A stretch of 64,000 bases of DNA, taken from contig NC_057807.1 of the NCBI RefSeq assembly GCF_018294505.1, forward strand, positions 270,053,369-270,117,368. Reading direction: 5' to 3'. Of this stretch, positions 1 through 9,189 are shown piece by piece (position 1 is the first letter of the stretch; each line of letters starts with the position of its first letter). The position numbers and the translations under genes were made by a program. Source of the stretch: Triticum aestivum (Eukaryota; Streptophyta; Magnoliopsida; Poales; Poaceae). The notes below the pieces were generated by a model. That model made no database searches and was not told the origin of the DNA. It saw only the letters and a program-made list of their open reading frames with translations.

Positions 1-897
1 GACCGGCCATGGAGGGCGCGTGGCGCAACCTTTTCCACTGGCACCACACTGCAGCCGTGCAGCACGCGCGATCTGCGAACTACGCTGCAGCGACCGCTCC
101 GCACACACGCCGGGAACAAGCAAACATGCGGGCAACGGTCATCGTGGCCCGAGAGCTCTTACGATACAGGTTGCTGGAAAGTGGCCACGACGCCCTGTTG
201 GAACGGGTCGCTGAGCTGCTGGATGCGGCGTGCAGGGGGGCGGCACTGTTCTGCACCCCACGTCGCAGGCGGTGGTGGGAGTGCGCGCTCACCCCTGACA
301 CAACTGCGCGCCCCCTCCCAGGCCCCCTGGAGAGCCTCTCGACACCGACCAGCCCCGTGGAGTAGCCCGCGCCACTACTAACGTGCCATCTCGCTGCGGG
401 GCTGCTCCAGGCGACATCACCAGGGCCGCGCTGGAGTATCGGCCCCTGGCCGGCAGGACCAGAGGGCAACTGAAGAAGGCGGGAACGTGAGGCAGCCGGG
501 CGGCGCTCCTGGAGCGAACAGCCCGGAGGCCTACGTCCCCATTGCGATAGATCCAAGGCACGCGCGGGGAGAGGGCCCCAGCCGATCCCCCACGCCAGGC
601 TGGGCACTGGACATACACGAGGCCGAGCTTTCCTTCGAGCCGCCACCAAGCCCCGCCAACATCTCCAACGGCGACAGCCTCTGGCTTCAGCTAATGTCGC
701 AGGAGCATGCTTACGCTGACCATGGATCGCAGGTGAACCAGGGTGCGGCTGCCACCAGGACTCTCAGGCCGACGGATCCCCCACAGGAGCACGAAGGACG
801 TTGGGAGCAGCGCGGGGGAAGCCCGACGGCAGGGCCATCCTCACGCTGCACGGAGCAGGGCCCTGCCTGGAGGTAGGTTCCCCGCTGGGGAAGGCGC
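1..897 (+). mobile_element. Element C, left part (gypsy-like LTR retrotransposon; starts before the window)
   Basis: This GC-rich stretch is the part of element C to the left of the B insertion. Removing B (898-37939) and one copy of its GGCGC duplication joins this piece directly to 37945. Two open plus-strand stretches (9-365 and 487-876) look like degraded gag: the first carries a basic, helix-prone segment (RATVIVARELLRYRLLESG) and the second is Pro/Gly-rich linker. The 5' LTR of C must lie left of base 1. Element identity is firm from the junction; the coding reading is weak. Confidence 0.75.
9..876 (+). pseudogene. Degenerate gag-like segment of element C
   Basis: Two plus-strand open stretches, 118 codons from 9 and 129 codons from 487, lie in different frames separated by stops. 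The first has an Arg/Leu-rich helical segment near residues 40-70, as in the N-terminal Gag region of grass Tat-type gypsy elements. The second is low in secondary structure and rich in Pro, Gly and Ser. No protease, reverse transcriptase or integrase motif is visible. The position upstream of the antisense gene of the same element fits gag. It could instead be non-coding leader that is open because of high GC, so function is inferred from context only. Confidence 0.35.
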
Positions 898-1368
898 TGA
901 GGGAGTCCTGGATTAAGGGGTCCTCGGACAGCCGGACTATATATTTGGCCAGACTGTTGGACTATGAATGTACAAGATTGAAGACTTCGTCCCGTGTGCG
1001 GATGGGACTCTCCTTTGCGTGGAAGGCAAACTTGGATATTCTGATATGTAGATTTCCTTCTCTATAACCGACTCTGTGTAACCCTAGCCCCCTCCAGTGT
1101 CTATATAAACCAGAGGGTTTAGTCCGTAGGACAACAACAATCATAATCATAGGCTAGCTTCTAGGGTTTAGCCTCCACGATCTTGTGGTAGATCAACTCC
1201 TGTAATACTCATATCATCAAGATCAATCAAGCAGGAAGTAGGGTATTACCTCCATCGAGAGGGCCCGAACCTGGGTAAAACATCGTGTCCCCTGCCTCAT
1301 GTTACCATTAGCCTTAGACGCACAGTTCGGGACCCCCTACCCGAGATCTGCCAGTTTTGACACCGACA
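898..1368 (+). repeat. 5' LTR of element B (471 bp)
   Basis: It begins TGAGGGAGTCCT and ends CACCGACA. It matches 37468-37939 and, at lower identity, the LTRs of A. A TATA box sits at 1102-1108 and the probable transcript start lies about 30 bp further on, giving a U3 of about 200 bp. The interior motif TAGGGTTTAGCCTCC is shared by all four LTR copies in the window. Confidence 0.93.
1102..1108 (+). promoter_or_regulatory. TATA box of the element B LTR promoter
   Basis: TATATAA within GTGTCTATATAAACC. The same box at the same LTR offset occurs at 3030-3036 (A 5' LTR) and 37673-37679 (B 3' LTR). It is the standard plant LTR promoter arrangement. Confidence 0.75.
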
Positions 1369-1415
1369 TTGATGCTTTCATTGAGAGTTCCACTGTGCCG
1401 TCGCTGTAAGGCTTG

Positions 1416-1898
1416 ATGGCTCCTTTGGTCATCTTCAACGATGTGGTCCAGGGGGAGGTTTTCCTTCCCGGACAGATCTTCGTATTCAGCGGCTTCGTAC
1501 TACGGGCCAACTCGCTTGGCCATCTGGAGCAGATCTATAGCTACGCCCCTGGCCATCAGGTCAGGTTTGGAAGCTTAAACTATACTATCGACATCCGCGG
1601 AGACTTGATCTTCGACGGATTTGAGCCCATGACAGGTGCGTTGAACGGTCACGACGGGCATGACCTTGATCTGCCGTCAGACAGTATTCGGGAGATCGCG
1701 CCTGCGGGGGCACCGGGAATCAATCCAGAGCAGATCGTGCCTTCTGAGGGCGGGTGGATGGACCCCGTCACGGAAGCCGCACACTCATCGGCATCGGAGC
1801 CGAACACTGATCCCACCTCCTGTGAGGGTGGTGTCATCGGACCCTCGGACTCGTCTCCGACTGCAGGATCCGAACCACGTGCGCCCGTGCCTATCTAA
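1416..1898 (+). CDS. ORF1 (N-terminal gag-region protein) of element B
   Basis: The start is the ATG at 1416 (MAPLVIFNDVVQGEVFLPG), chosen because A has the equivalent ATG at 3342 with a matching protein. The product is 160 residues. Residues 1-70 are the conserved block (VFLPGQIFVFSGF, LRANSLGHLEQI, IRGDLIFDGFEP); the rest is acidic, Pro/Ser-rich and poorly conserved. It ends at a TAA 60 bp before the CACTA. In both copies a second ATG (MEFTAADIF) begins the main gag frame just downstream. I do not recognise a named domain. It may be a separate small protein or the front of Gag. Confidence 0.55.
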   Translation: MAPLVIFNDVVQGEVFLPGQIFVFSGFVLRANSLGHLEQIYSYAPGHQVRFGSLNYTIDIRGDLIFDGFEPMTGALNGHDGHDLDLPSDSIREIAPAGAPGINPEQIVPSEGGWMDPVTEAAHSSASEPNTDPTSCEGGVIGPSDSSPTAGSEPRAPVPI

Positions 1899-1958
1899 TC
1901 GGATTGGGCACCCGTCATGGAGTTCACCGCCGCGGATATTTTTCAGCTCTCTCCCTTA

Positions 1959-1990
1959 CACTACAAAAAAAAGACACATCCGTGACATTT
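1959..1990 (+). repeat. Left terminal inverted repeat of the CACTA
   Basis: CACTACAAAAAA followed by ACACATCCGTGACA pairs with the reverse complement of 30176-30207 (CACTACAAAAAA then ACACTTCTGTGATGA). The first 12 bases are identical; the rest is imperfect. Confidence 0.92.
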
Positions 1991-2480
1991 TGGGCCGAAC
2001 GAAAAAAAATTCTGTCATACATATGACACTTCTATGACGATAATTGTGACAGAACCCGGTATCATCATAGATGTGGTGGGATCCTACTTCTATGACAAAA
2101 AATCATGACAGAAAATGGGATTTTCGTCCTGGGCAGGCCGGAGACGCAGCTGCATGACATTCTTTGGGCCGTCCATGACGGAAAAAACCATGGTAGAAGC
2201 AAGGGGGAGGAAAATTTCGGGGAGTTCTCGGTTATGGTGGGAGGTCAGGGCCGAGAGATGCGCGTTTCTCTCATACAAGTACGTGTGTGTGTCCGAGGCA
2301 TTGGCTCTAACTGAACCCTAGTGAGGCGTTGGGCTCCAACTAAACCCGAGCGATTGCACTGCAGGCTATGCGTTACTGAACCCGAGCGATTGATCGATGG
2401 CTGTTAACTAAACCCGATCGAGCGATTCCTTCGCTACTGCTGCTAACTGAAGCCGATCGATTGGATGAACAGTGAGTGTT
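1991..2480. repeat. Left subterminal repeat region of the CACTA
   Basis: Short motifs recur. TGACA/TGTCA words appear near 1985, 2014, 2050, 2092 and 2105; GGGC(C) words near 1990 and 2168; and an ACTGAACCC or ACTAAACCC plus CGATTG phrase four or more times at 2310-2462. Such arrays are where CACTA TnpA-type proteins bind in characterised elements; binding here is inferred. Open frames across this stretch overlap in several directions and are not genes. Confidence 0.6.
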
Positions 2481-2823
2481 GCGGGGGGGTTTGGATGAAT
2501 AGTGAGCGGTGGCGTTGCCTCTGGATTAACAGGACCCCATGGTGTGGAGGGTTGGATGAACAGTAGACGGTGGAGGGTGGTTGAACAGGACCCCGTGGTG
2601 TGGAGGGCTGGATGAACAGTAGACGCTGAAGGGGTTCCCGTGGAGGGGTGGTTGAACAGGAGCTGGTGGAGTAGCGCGCGGTGGAGGCTAGATGTACAGG
2701 AGCCCGTGGAGGCTGGAGGAGGTCGACGGTATCCTGTGGAGGCTGGAGGAGGTCGACGGTGGAGATGAACAGTATCCCATGGAGTCCCGTTTTGCGGTAC
2801 GCCACACCCCTCCCGATGAACAG
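2462..2823. repeat. Minisatellite with GATGAACAG core, left of element A
   Basis: A phrase of about 55-60 bp (GGATGAACAGTAGACG..GGTTGAACAGGACCCC..GTGTGGAGG) repeats imperfectly, with GATGAACAG or TTGAACAG cores roughly every 30 bp. A GGAGGTCGACGGT phrase is repeated at 2716 and 2748. Element A inserted in one such core (AACAG). The array resumes after A at 8513 with a different unit. The long open frames on both strands are translations of the repeat. Confidence 0.75.
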
Positions 2824-3294
2824 TGAGGGAGTTCCGGACTAGGGGGTGTCCGGATAGCCGAACTATCATCATCGGCCGGACTCCAAGACTATGAAGATAC
2901 AAGATTGAAGACTTCGTCCCGTGTCCGGATGGGACTTTCCTTGGCGTGGAAGGCAAGCTTGGCGATACGGATATGTAGATTTCCTACCATTGTAACCGAC
3001 TCTGTGTAACCCTAGCCCTCTCCGGTGTCTATATAAACCGGATGGCTTTAGTCCGTAGGACGAACAACAATCATACCATAGGCTAGCTTCTAGGGTTTAG
3101 CCTCCTTGATCTCGTGGTAGATCCACTCTTGTAACACACATCATCAATATTAATCAAGCAGGACGTAGGGTTTTACCTCCATCAAGAGGGCCCGAACCTG
3201 GGTAAAACATCGTGCCCCTTGTCTCCTGTTACCATCCGCCTAGACGCACAGTTTGGGACCCCCTACCCGAGATCCGCCGGTTTTGACACCGATA
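2824..3294 (+). repeat. 5' LTR of element A (471 bp)
   Basis: It starts TGAGGGAGTTCC and ends ..GACACCGATA, where the 3' LTR has ..GACACCGACA; the terminal C to T change is one of about six differences. A TATA box lies at 3030-3036. The sequence after it (TTGGTGCTTTCATTGAGAG) takes the primer-binding position but does not match the initiator-Met tRNA pattern, so the primer is unknown. Confidence 0.95.
3030..3036 (+). promoter_or_regulatory. TATA box of element A 5' LTR
   Basis: TATATAA in GGTGTCTATATAAACCGG, at the same LTR offset as in B. Confidence 0.75.
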
Positions 3295-3341
3295 TTGGTG
3301 CTTTCATTGAGAGTTCCTCTCTGTCGTCACCGATAGGCTCG

Positions 3342-3890
3342 ATGGCTTCTTCGATCGTCATCAACGACGCAGTCCAGGGTGAGACCTTTCTCCCCGGACA
3401 GATCTTCGTATTCGGCGGCTTTGCACTGCGGGCCAATTCGCTTGGCCATCTGGAGCAGATCGAAAGCTACGCCCCTGGCCGTCAGGTCAGATTTGGAAGT
3501 TTGAACTTCACGGCTGACATCCGCGGGGACTTGATCCTCGATGGATTCGAGCCACAGCCGAGCGTGCCGCACTGTCACGGCGAACATGATTTAGCTCTGC
3601 AGCCGGACAGTACCCTGGAGGCCGCACTCGAACTCGCTCCGATCTTCAATTCGGAGCCGGCTGCGCAGATCGAGGACGGATGGCTAGACACCGCCTCGAG
3701 GCCTGCAACCTCTACGGCGATAGAGCCGAACCCTGACCTTGTCCCTCATAAAGCTCGTGACTCCGAGGCGTCAGACTCCTTGCCGGACTCCGAACCTCCT
3801 GCGCCCCTCCGATCGAATCCGATTGGGCGCCGATCATGGAGTTCACCGCAGCGGACATCTTTCAACACTCACCTTTTGGCGACATCTTGA
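3342..3890 (+). CDS. ORF1 (N-terminal gag-region protein) of element A
   Basis: A longer open frame begins inside the LTR at 3219, but the ATG at 3342 (MASSIVINDAVQGETFLPG) matches B's start and is preferred. The product is 182 residues: a conserved first 70 residues (TFLPGQIFVFGGFALRANS, HLEQIESYAPG, DIRGDLILDGFEP) and then a variable acidic tail. It overlaps the gag start (ATG at 3836) by 55 bp in another frame. Two diverged copies keep the N-terminal block in frame, which suggests it was once selected. No named domain recognised. Confidence 0.55.
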   Translation: MASSIVINDAVQGETFLPGQIFVFGGFALRANSLGHLEQIESYAPGRQVRFGSLNFTADIRGDLILDGFEPQPSVPHCHGEHDLALQPDSTLEAALELAPIFNSEPAAQIEDGWLDTASRPATSTAIEPNPDLVPHKARDSEASDSLPDSEPPAPLRSNPIGRRSWSSPQRTSFNTHLLATS

Positions 3891-6615
3891 GTTCGCTAAA
3901 ACGTTTCTCGTTATCAGGAGAGCCCTGGCCGGACTGCGGTCAGGACAGTTGGGATGCGGACGACGAAGAAATTCAAAGCCCACCCACCACCCACTTGGTA
4001 GCCGCTGTCGATGATCTAACCGATATGCTAGACTACGACTCCGAAGACATCGACGGTATGGACGACGATGCCGAAGGCGAACAAGAACCAGCGCCTATCG
4101 GGCACTGGAAAGCCACCTCATCATATGACATATACATGATGGATATCCCAAAGGATGGGAATGGCAAAGGAACAGAGGAGGATGACCCCTCCAAGAAACA
4201 GCCCAAGCGCCGACGTTAGCGGCGCCGCTCTAAATCCCGCCACAGGAAGAATGAAGATTCCGGCACCGGAGATAACAATACACCGGACAGTGCCGAAGAC
4301 AACCCACTCCAGCAAGATCCAGCGCAGGAGGATGGAGACGCCAGACCTCATGAGAGAGCGGCAGAAGAAGAGGTAGAGGATTATATGCCTCCATCCGGAG
4401 ACGAAGCAAGCCTCGACGACGATGAATTCGTCGTGCCTGAGGATCCCGTCAAACAAGATCGTTTTAAACGCAGGCTTATGGCCATGGCAAACAGCCTCAA
4501 GAAAAAGCAGCAACAACTTAGAGCTGATCAAGATCTGCTAGCCGACAGATGGACTGAAGTCCTCGCGGCCGAAGGGCATGAGCTCGAACGCCCCTCCAAA
4601 AGCTACCCTAAACACAAGCTGCTCCCCCGCTTAGAGGAGGAAGCGTACGAACCTGCATCACCAGGAGATAATACGGCTAACCGACCACCCCGTGGTCGCG
4701 ACAGAGAGGCCTCTAGGCCCTTCAATAGACCCGTACCCCGGCATCGCTCGAAAAGCACAAGGCCACAAGGGAATGCTCCGGACTTGCGAGATATATTGGA
4801 GGATAAGGCAAGACAATCAAGATCGATCTACGGATCGCGTGGGCGCCCCACGGTACATGACGACAACCGTTGTGCCGGACACAGTAAGTCCGGCCGGGCC
4901 GAACAGAACAGACAAAGCTCTTCTGAGCTCCGTCATGATATCGCCCAGTACAGAGGCGCCGCACACCCACTATGCTTCACAGATGAAGTAATGGATCATC
5001 AAATCCCTGAAGGGTTTAAACCCGTGAATATCGAATCTTATGATGGCACAACAGACCCCGCGGTTTGGATCGAAGACTATCTTCTTCACATCCACATGGC
5101 CCGCGGTGACGATCTTCACGCCATCAAATATCTCCCCCTCAAGCTTAAAGGACCAGCCCGGCATTGGCTTAACAGCCTGCCAGCAGAGTCAATTGGGAGT
5201 TGGGAAGACCTGGAAGCCGCATTCCTCGATAACTTCCAAGGCACGTATGTGCGACCACCAGACGCTGATGACCTAAGCCACATAATTCAGCAGCCAGACG
5301 AATCGGCCAGACAATTCTGGACACGGTTCTTAACCAAGAAAAACCAAATCGTCGACTGTCCGGATGCGGAGGCTCTCGCAGCCTTCAAGCATAACATCCG
5401 CGACGAGTGGCTTGCCCGGCACCTGGGACAGGAAAAGCCGAAATCCATGGCAGCCCTTACATCACTCATGACCCGCTTTTGCGCGGGTGAGGACAGCTGG
5501 CTAGCACACAGCAACCACCTCAGCAAAAATTCTAGCAGTCCGGATTTCAAGGACTAGAATGGTAGGTCGCGTCGCAACAAAAGCAAACGCCGCATCAACG
5601 GCGACAATAGTGAAGATACGACAGTCAATGCCGGATTCAGAGGCTCTAAACCCGGTCAGCGGAAAAAGTCATTCAAAAGAACTGCTCCGGGTCCATCCAA
5701 TTTGGACCGAATACTCGACCGCTTGTGCCAGATACATGGCACCCCCGAAAAGCCAGCTAACCACACCAATAGGGACTGTTGGGTATTCAAGCAGGCAGGC
5801 AAGTTAATTGCCGAAAACAATGACAAGGGGCTGCATAGCGATGACGAGGAAGAGACCTGGCCGCCGAACAATAGAGGACAGAAGGGTTTCCCCCCACAGG
5901 TGCGGACGATGAACATGATATACGCAACGCACATACCCAAAAGGGAGCGGAAGCGTGCACGATGGAGCCAGTCGCCCCGAAGTTCAATCCATGGTCCTCC
6001 TGCCCGATCACTTTTGACCGAAGGGACCACCCCACCAGCATCCGCCACGGCGGATTCTCCGCATTGGTCCTAGACCCAATCGTCGATGGATTTCACCTCA
6101 CCAGAGTCCTGATGGACGGCGGCAGCAGCCTGAACCTGCTTTATCAGGATACAGTGCGCAAAATGGGCATAGACCCCTCAAGGATTAAACCTACCAACAC
6201 GACCTTTAAAGGCGTCATACCAGGTGTAGAAGCCAATTGTACAGGCTCAGTTACACTGGAAGTGGTCTTCGGATCCCCGGATAACTTCCACAGCGAGGAG
6301 TTAATGTTCGACATAGTCCCGTTCCGCAGCGGCTATCATGCCTTGCTCGGACGTACCGCATTCGCAAAGTTCAACGCGGTGCCGCACTATGCAATCCTCA
6401 AGCTCAAGATGCCAGGCCCTAGAGGAGTCATCACGGTCAACGGAAACACTAAACGTTCTCTCCGAACGGAGGAACATACAACGGCTCTCGCGGCAGAAGT
6501 ACAATGCAGCCTCTTAAGGCAATTCTCGAGTCCGGCCGTTAAGCGGCCGGACATAGCTAAGCGCGCCTGGACTAACCTACAACAAGACCACCTGGCATGT
6601 TCCGGGCACGCGTAG
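3836..6615 (+). pseudogene. gag-protease gene of element A, broken by two stops and a frameshift
   Basis: One frame runs from ATG 3836 (MEFTAADIFQHSPF) to about 5960 with only two in-frame stops, TAG at 4217-4219 and TAG at 5555-5557. Segments in order: acidic linker (DYDSEDIDGMDDDAE); Arg/Lys cluster at the first stop; Retrotrans_gag-like core at about 4985-5500 (DPAVWIEDYLLHIHMARGD, LKGPARHWLNSLP, NFQGTYVRPPDADD); a C-x2-H-x8-H-x4-C knuckle at about 5727-5780 (CQIHG..NHTNRDC). Near 5955 a deletion of about 14 nt relative to B shifts the frame into the aspartic protease at 5962-6615, with active-site VLMDGGSSLNLLY and the conserved HALLGRTAFAKF block. Sequence then passes straight into the antisense ORF with no polymerase. 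Confidence 0.85.
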
Positions 6616-6790
6616 CAGTGCGGCCCCAACCCCAGCCCCTGCAAAACGTCCAAACAGGTCCTTCGCGTACACCATTACGCTCTGAAGATACCATGAACAG
6701 CACCTTCTAGACATCTTCGTATGTAGTGTCGAAGAGCCCGCTCAGGGTCTGGTGCTGCGCCGGATCAAACTCCCACATGTTGAAGCCCCG
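6616..6790 (-). pseudogene. Degraded C-terminal continuation of the antisense ORF of element A
   Basis: Read on the minus strand, the frame of the antisense ORF continues past a TGA after ..RILPCQ into RGFNMWEFDPAQ, matching ..LPCQCRPLHMWEFNPEG in B, then hits a further stop near 6709. The coiled-coil and C-terminal parts present in B (34009-36135) are absent. Protease coding ends on the other strand at 6615. Confidence 0.6.
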
Positions 6791-7489
6791 TCATTGGCAC
6801 GGGAGAATCCGGCGGATGAGCATGACCTGGACTACGTTGACAAGCTTGAGCTTCTTGTCCACCAGCTTCTGGATACAGGCTTGGAGTCCGGTCAACTCCT
6901 CCGAATCCCCCCAGATCCGGCCGCTCTCTTTCCAGGAGGCGAGCCGTGTAGGGATGCCGGATCTGAATTCGGGGGCCGCTACCCAATCAGGGTCACGCGG
7001 CTCGGTGATGTAGAACCACCCCGATTGCCACCCCTTGATGGTTTCTACGAAAGTGCCCTCCAGCCACGTAACGTGGGACATCCTGCCCACCATGGCGCCT
7101 CTGCACTCCGCTTGACTGCCCTTCACAACCTTTGACTTGACACTGAAGGTCTTGAGCCACAAGCCAAAGTGGGGCTGGATGCAGAGGAAGGCCTCGCACA
7201 CGACAATAAACGCCGAGATGTTGAGGATGAAATTCGGGGCCAGATTGTGGAAATCTAGGACGTAGTAGAACATGAGCCCCTGGACAAAGGGATGAAGTGG
7301 GAAGCCCAGTCCGTGGAGGAAATGGGGGAGAAATACTACCCTCTCATGGGGCCTGGGGGTGGGGATGAGCTCTCCCTTGTCGGGGAGCCAATGCGCGATG
7401 TCGTTGGACAAGTATCCGGCGTCGCGCAGCTTCTGGATCTGCCACTCCGTGACGGAGGAGGCCATCCACTTGCCTCCCGCTCCGGACAT
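6791..7489 (-). CDS. Antisense ORF with PF04195-type 'gypsy transposon' domain (element A)
   Basis: The frame is open from 7636, but the ATG at 7489 (MSGAGGKWMASSVTEWQIQ) is preferred. B starts at the matching ATG, and a TATA box lies about 115 bp upstream. The product is 232 residues. Recognisable blocks: LRDAGYLSNDIAHWLP near residue 20, RVVFLPHFLHGLGFPLHPF near 50, FYYVLDFHNLAPNFILNISAF near 75, VCEAFLCIQPHFGLWLKTF near 100, and GWFYITEPRD near 150. These match the family known as putative gypsy type transposon (PF04195), typically encoded antisense downstream of pol in grass Tat elements. Function is unknown. Compared with B it is cut short at a stop after LPCQ. Confidence 0.75.
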   Translation of the reverse strand: MSGAGGKWMASSVTEWQIQKLRDAGYLSNDIAHWLPDKGELIPTPRPHERVVFLPHFLHGLGFPLHPFVQGLMFYYVLDFHNLAPNFILNISAFIVVCEAFLCIQPHFGLWLKTFSVKSKVVKGSQAECRGAMVGRMSHVTWLEGTFVETIKGWQSGWFYITEPRDPDWVAAPEFRSGIPTRLASWKESGRIWGDSEELTGLQACIQKLVDKKLKLVNVVQVMLIRRILPCQ

Positions 7490-7604
7490 AGTTGGAGAAG
7501 GTTGAGGTGAGAAGTGCGGACTTGGGCGCTGGATCTCGAGTTCGCGGAGATGGATAAGCCAAGGAGGAAGAAGGCGCAGGTAAAAGGAGTGGATCTTTAT
7601 CCCC

Positions 7605-7610
7605 TTATAT
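7605..7610 (-). promoter_or_regulatory. Antisense TATA box of element A
   Basis: On the minus strand the sequence reads CATATAAGGGGATAAAG, about 115 bp before the antisense ATG. B has TTTATAAAGGGGGGCC at a similar distance. Position and spacing are kept although the surrounding bases differ. Confidence 0.5.
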
Positions 7611-8032
7611 GGGCGGATAAAAACATGTGTCCCCACCGGCCTGGTAAAACTCGCTTATCTCCCAAGCGTCACAATCAATGGCGCGGTTGGGTTACCCACG
7701 TCCATATTGATGGGAATCCCGGAATAAGGGGAACACGATCTCTGCTTCGACAAGACGTGCCAAGGAAACCGCCTCGCTAAATGCGCGGAGGTGGAACAAT
7801 AAAAACAATTCGAGTAAAGGCTTGGTAATGGTGTGACGTCACGCCACAAAATACGTCAGCAGATTGAACTTGTGTGATATTATTCTCTCTACGGTGGTAT
7901 GTGGAATTTATTTTGCAGAGCCGGACACTATCCTGGTGTTCACAATCTTCAATAAGTTATTCGGAGAAGAACCCGCCTTGCAATGCCGAAGACAACATAC
8001 GCGCCGGACTCGTCGTCATTGAAGCCTGGTTC

Positions 8033-8041
8033 AGGGGCTAC
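8033..8041 (+). other. Polypurine tract of element A
   Basis: AGGGGCTAC immediately precedes the 3' LTR. The same GGGGCTAC or GAGGGCTAC tract precedes the 3' LTRs of B (37459-37467) and C (43920-43928). It is the expected site for plus-strand priming. Confidence 0.7.
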
Positions 8042-8512
8042 TGTGGGAGTTCCGGACTAGGGGGTGTCCGGATAGCCGAACTATCATCATCGGCCGGACT
8101 CCAAGACTATGAAGATACAAGATTGAAGACTTCGTCCCGTGTCCGGATGGGACTTTCCTTGGCGTGGAAGGCAAGCTTGGCGATACGGATATGTAGATTT
8201 CCTACCATCGTAACCGACTCTGTGTAACCCTAGCCCTCTCCGGTGTCTATATAAACCGGATGGCTTTAGTCCGTAGGACGAACAACAATCATACCATAGG
8301 CTAGCTTCTAGGGTTTAGCCTCCTTGATCTCGTGGTAGATCCACTCTTGTAACACACATCATCAATATTAATCAAGCAGGACATAGGGTTTTACCTCCAT
8401 CAAGAGGGCCCGAACCTGGGTAAAACATCGTGCCCCTTGTCTCATGTTACCATCCGCCTAGACGCACAGTTCGGGACCCCCTACCCGAGATCCGCCGGTT
8501 TTGACACCGACA
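8042..8512 (+). repeat. 3' LTR of element A (471 bp)
   Basis: It begins TGTGGGAGTTCC (5' copy TGAGGG) and ends GACACCGACA. It is otherwise nearly identical to 2824-3294. Confidence 0.95.
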
Positions 8513-8810
8513 AACAGGACCCCCGTTTCGACCGTAGCGCTCCAACACAAGTCTGTTTCGTCCGTTTTGCGGTACGCCACACCCCTCCAGATCAACATGA
8601 ACCCCGTTTCGACCGTAGGAGGTCCGTTTCCTCCATTTTGCGGTACGCCACACCCCTCCCGATCAACAGGACCCCCGTTTCGACCGTAGGAGGTCCGTTT
8701 CCTCCGTTTTGCGGTACGCCAGACCCCTCCCGATCAACAGGACCCCGTTTCGAACGTGGCCGGTCGAACACAAGGCCGTTTCCTCCATTCTGCGGTACAC
8801 CAGGCCTCGT
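8513..8810. repeat. 71-bp minisatellite right of element A
   Basis: The unit contains TTTTGCGGTACGCC, ACCCCTCCCGATCAACAG and CCCCGTTTCGACCGTAG. TTTTGCGG starts at 8565, 8636 and 8707 (exact 71-bp spacing), with a degenerate copy at 8788. One further unit lies left of A at 2790, so A split the array. Long frames on both strands are repeat translations. Confidence 0.85.
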
Positions 8811-8851
8811 TTCCATCGCCTGTTCCATCCAAGCCGGTTGGCTCCCACGCG

Positions 8852-8965
8852 TTCCGTTGCCTCACGATGAACACGACACATTCCGTTGCCTCCCCATGAA
8901 CACAACGCATTCTGTTGCCTCCCCATGAACACGACGCATTCCGTTGCCTCCCCATGAACACGAGC
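8852..8965. repeat. 29-bp tandem repeat (four copies)
   Basis: TTCCGTTGCCTCCCCATGA followed by ACACGACGCA starts at 8852, 8881, 8910 and 8939, exactly 29 bp apart, with a few substitutions. Confidence 0.9.
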
Positions 8966-9049
8966 CCTGGACGTACATATGCGCGAGTAGGCGTTCGATA
9001 CCCCGCCCGTATGTACACATACTTGGCCGTATTTTCTTTCTTGCACCCT

Positions 9050-9150
9050 CGCCACTATACGTACATGTACATGCTACGTGCGCGCCTCTACTACGACACG
9101 TGCGCGCCTCTACTACGACACGTGCGTGCCTCTACATCGACCAGTATGTA
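9050..9150. repeat. Short GCGCGCCTCTACTACGACAC repeat
   Basis: The phrase CGTGCGCGCCTCTACTACGA occurs twice with a third diverged copy (CGTGCGTGCCTCTACATCGA). It lies in a TACGTACA-rich stretch. No gene is seen. Confidence 0.7.
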
Positions 9151-9189
9151 CGTACACATTCACGACCAGGATGACAACGCTACGTACGC

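Larger units (their letters stand above)
2824..8512 (+). mobile_element. Element A: gypsy LTR retrotransposon nested in the CACTA
   Basis: The two LTRs are 471 bp each, flanked by a perfect AACAG duplication (2819-2823 and 8513-8517). At 5.69 kb it is shorter than B (8.79 kb). Order: 5' LTR, ORF1, gag, protease, an antisense PF04195-type ORF, polypurine tract, 3' LTR. It lacks reverse transcriptase, RNase H and integrase, plus most of the antisense gene's C-terminal part. The LTRs differ at about six positions by eye, so this is a recent insertion. It belongs to the same family as B, the element its CACTA host interrupted. It must have been copied by enzymes from another element. Confidence 0.95.

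Noticed and set aside
2408..2956. 182-codon minus-strand ORF
   Set aside because: It is a translation of the GATGAACAG minisatellite and runs into the LTR of element A.
8437..8928. 163-codon plus-strand ORF with repeated peptides
   Set aside because: It starts inside the A 3' LTR and reads through the 71-bp minisatellite; the repeat explains the frame.
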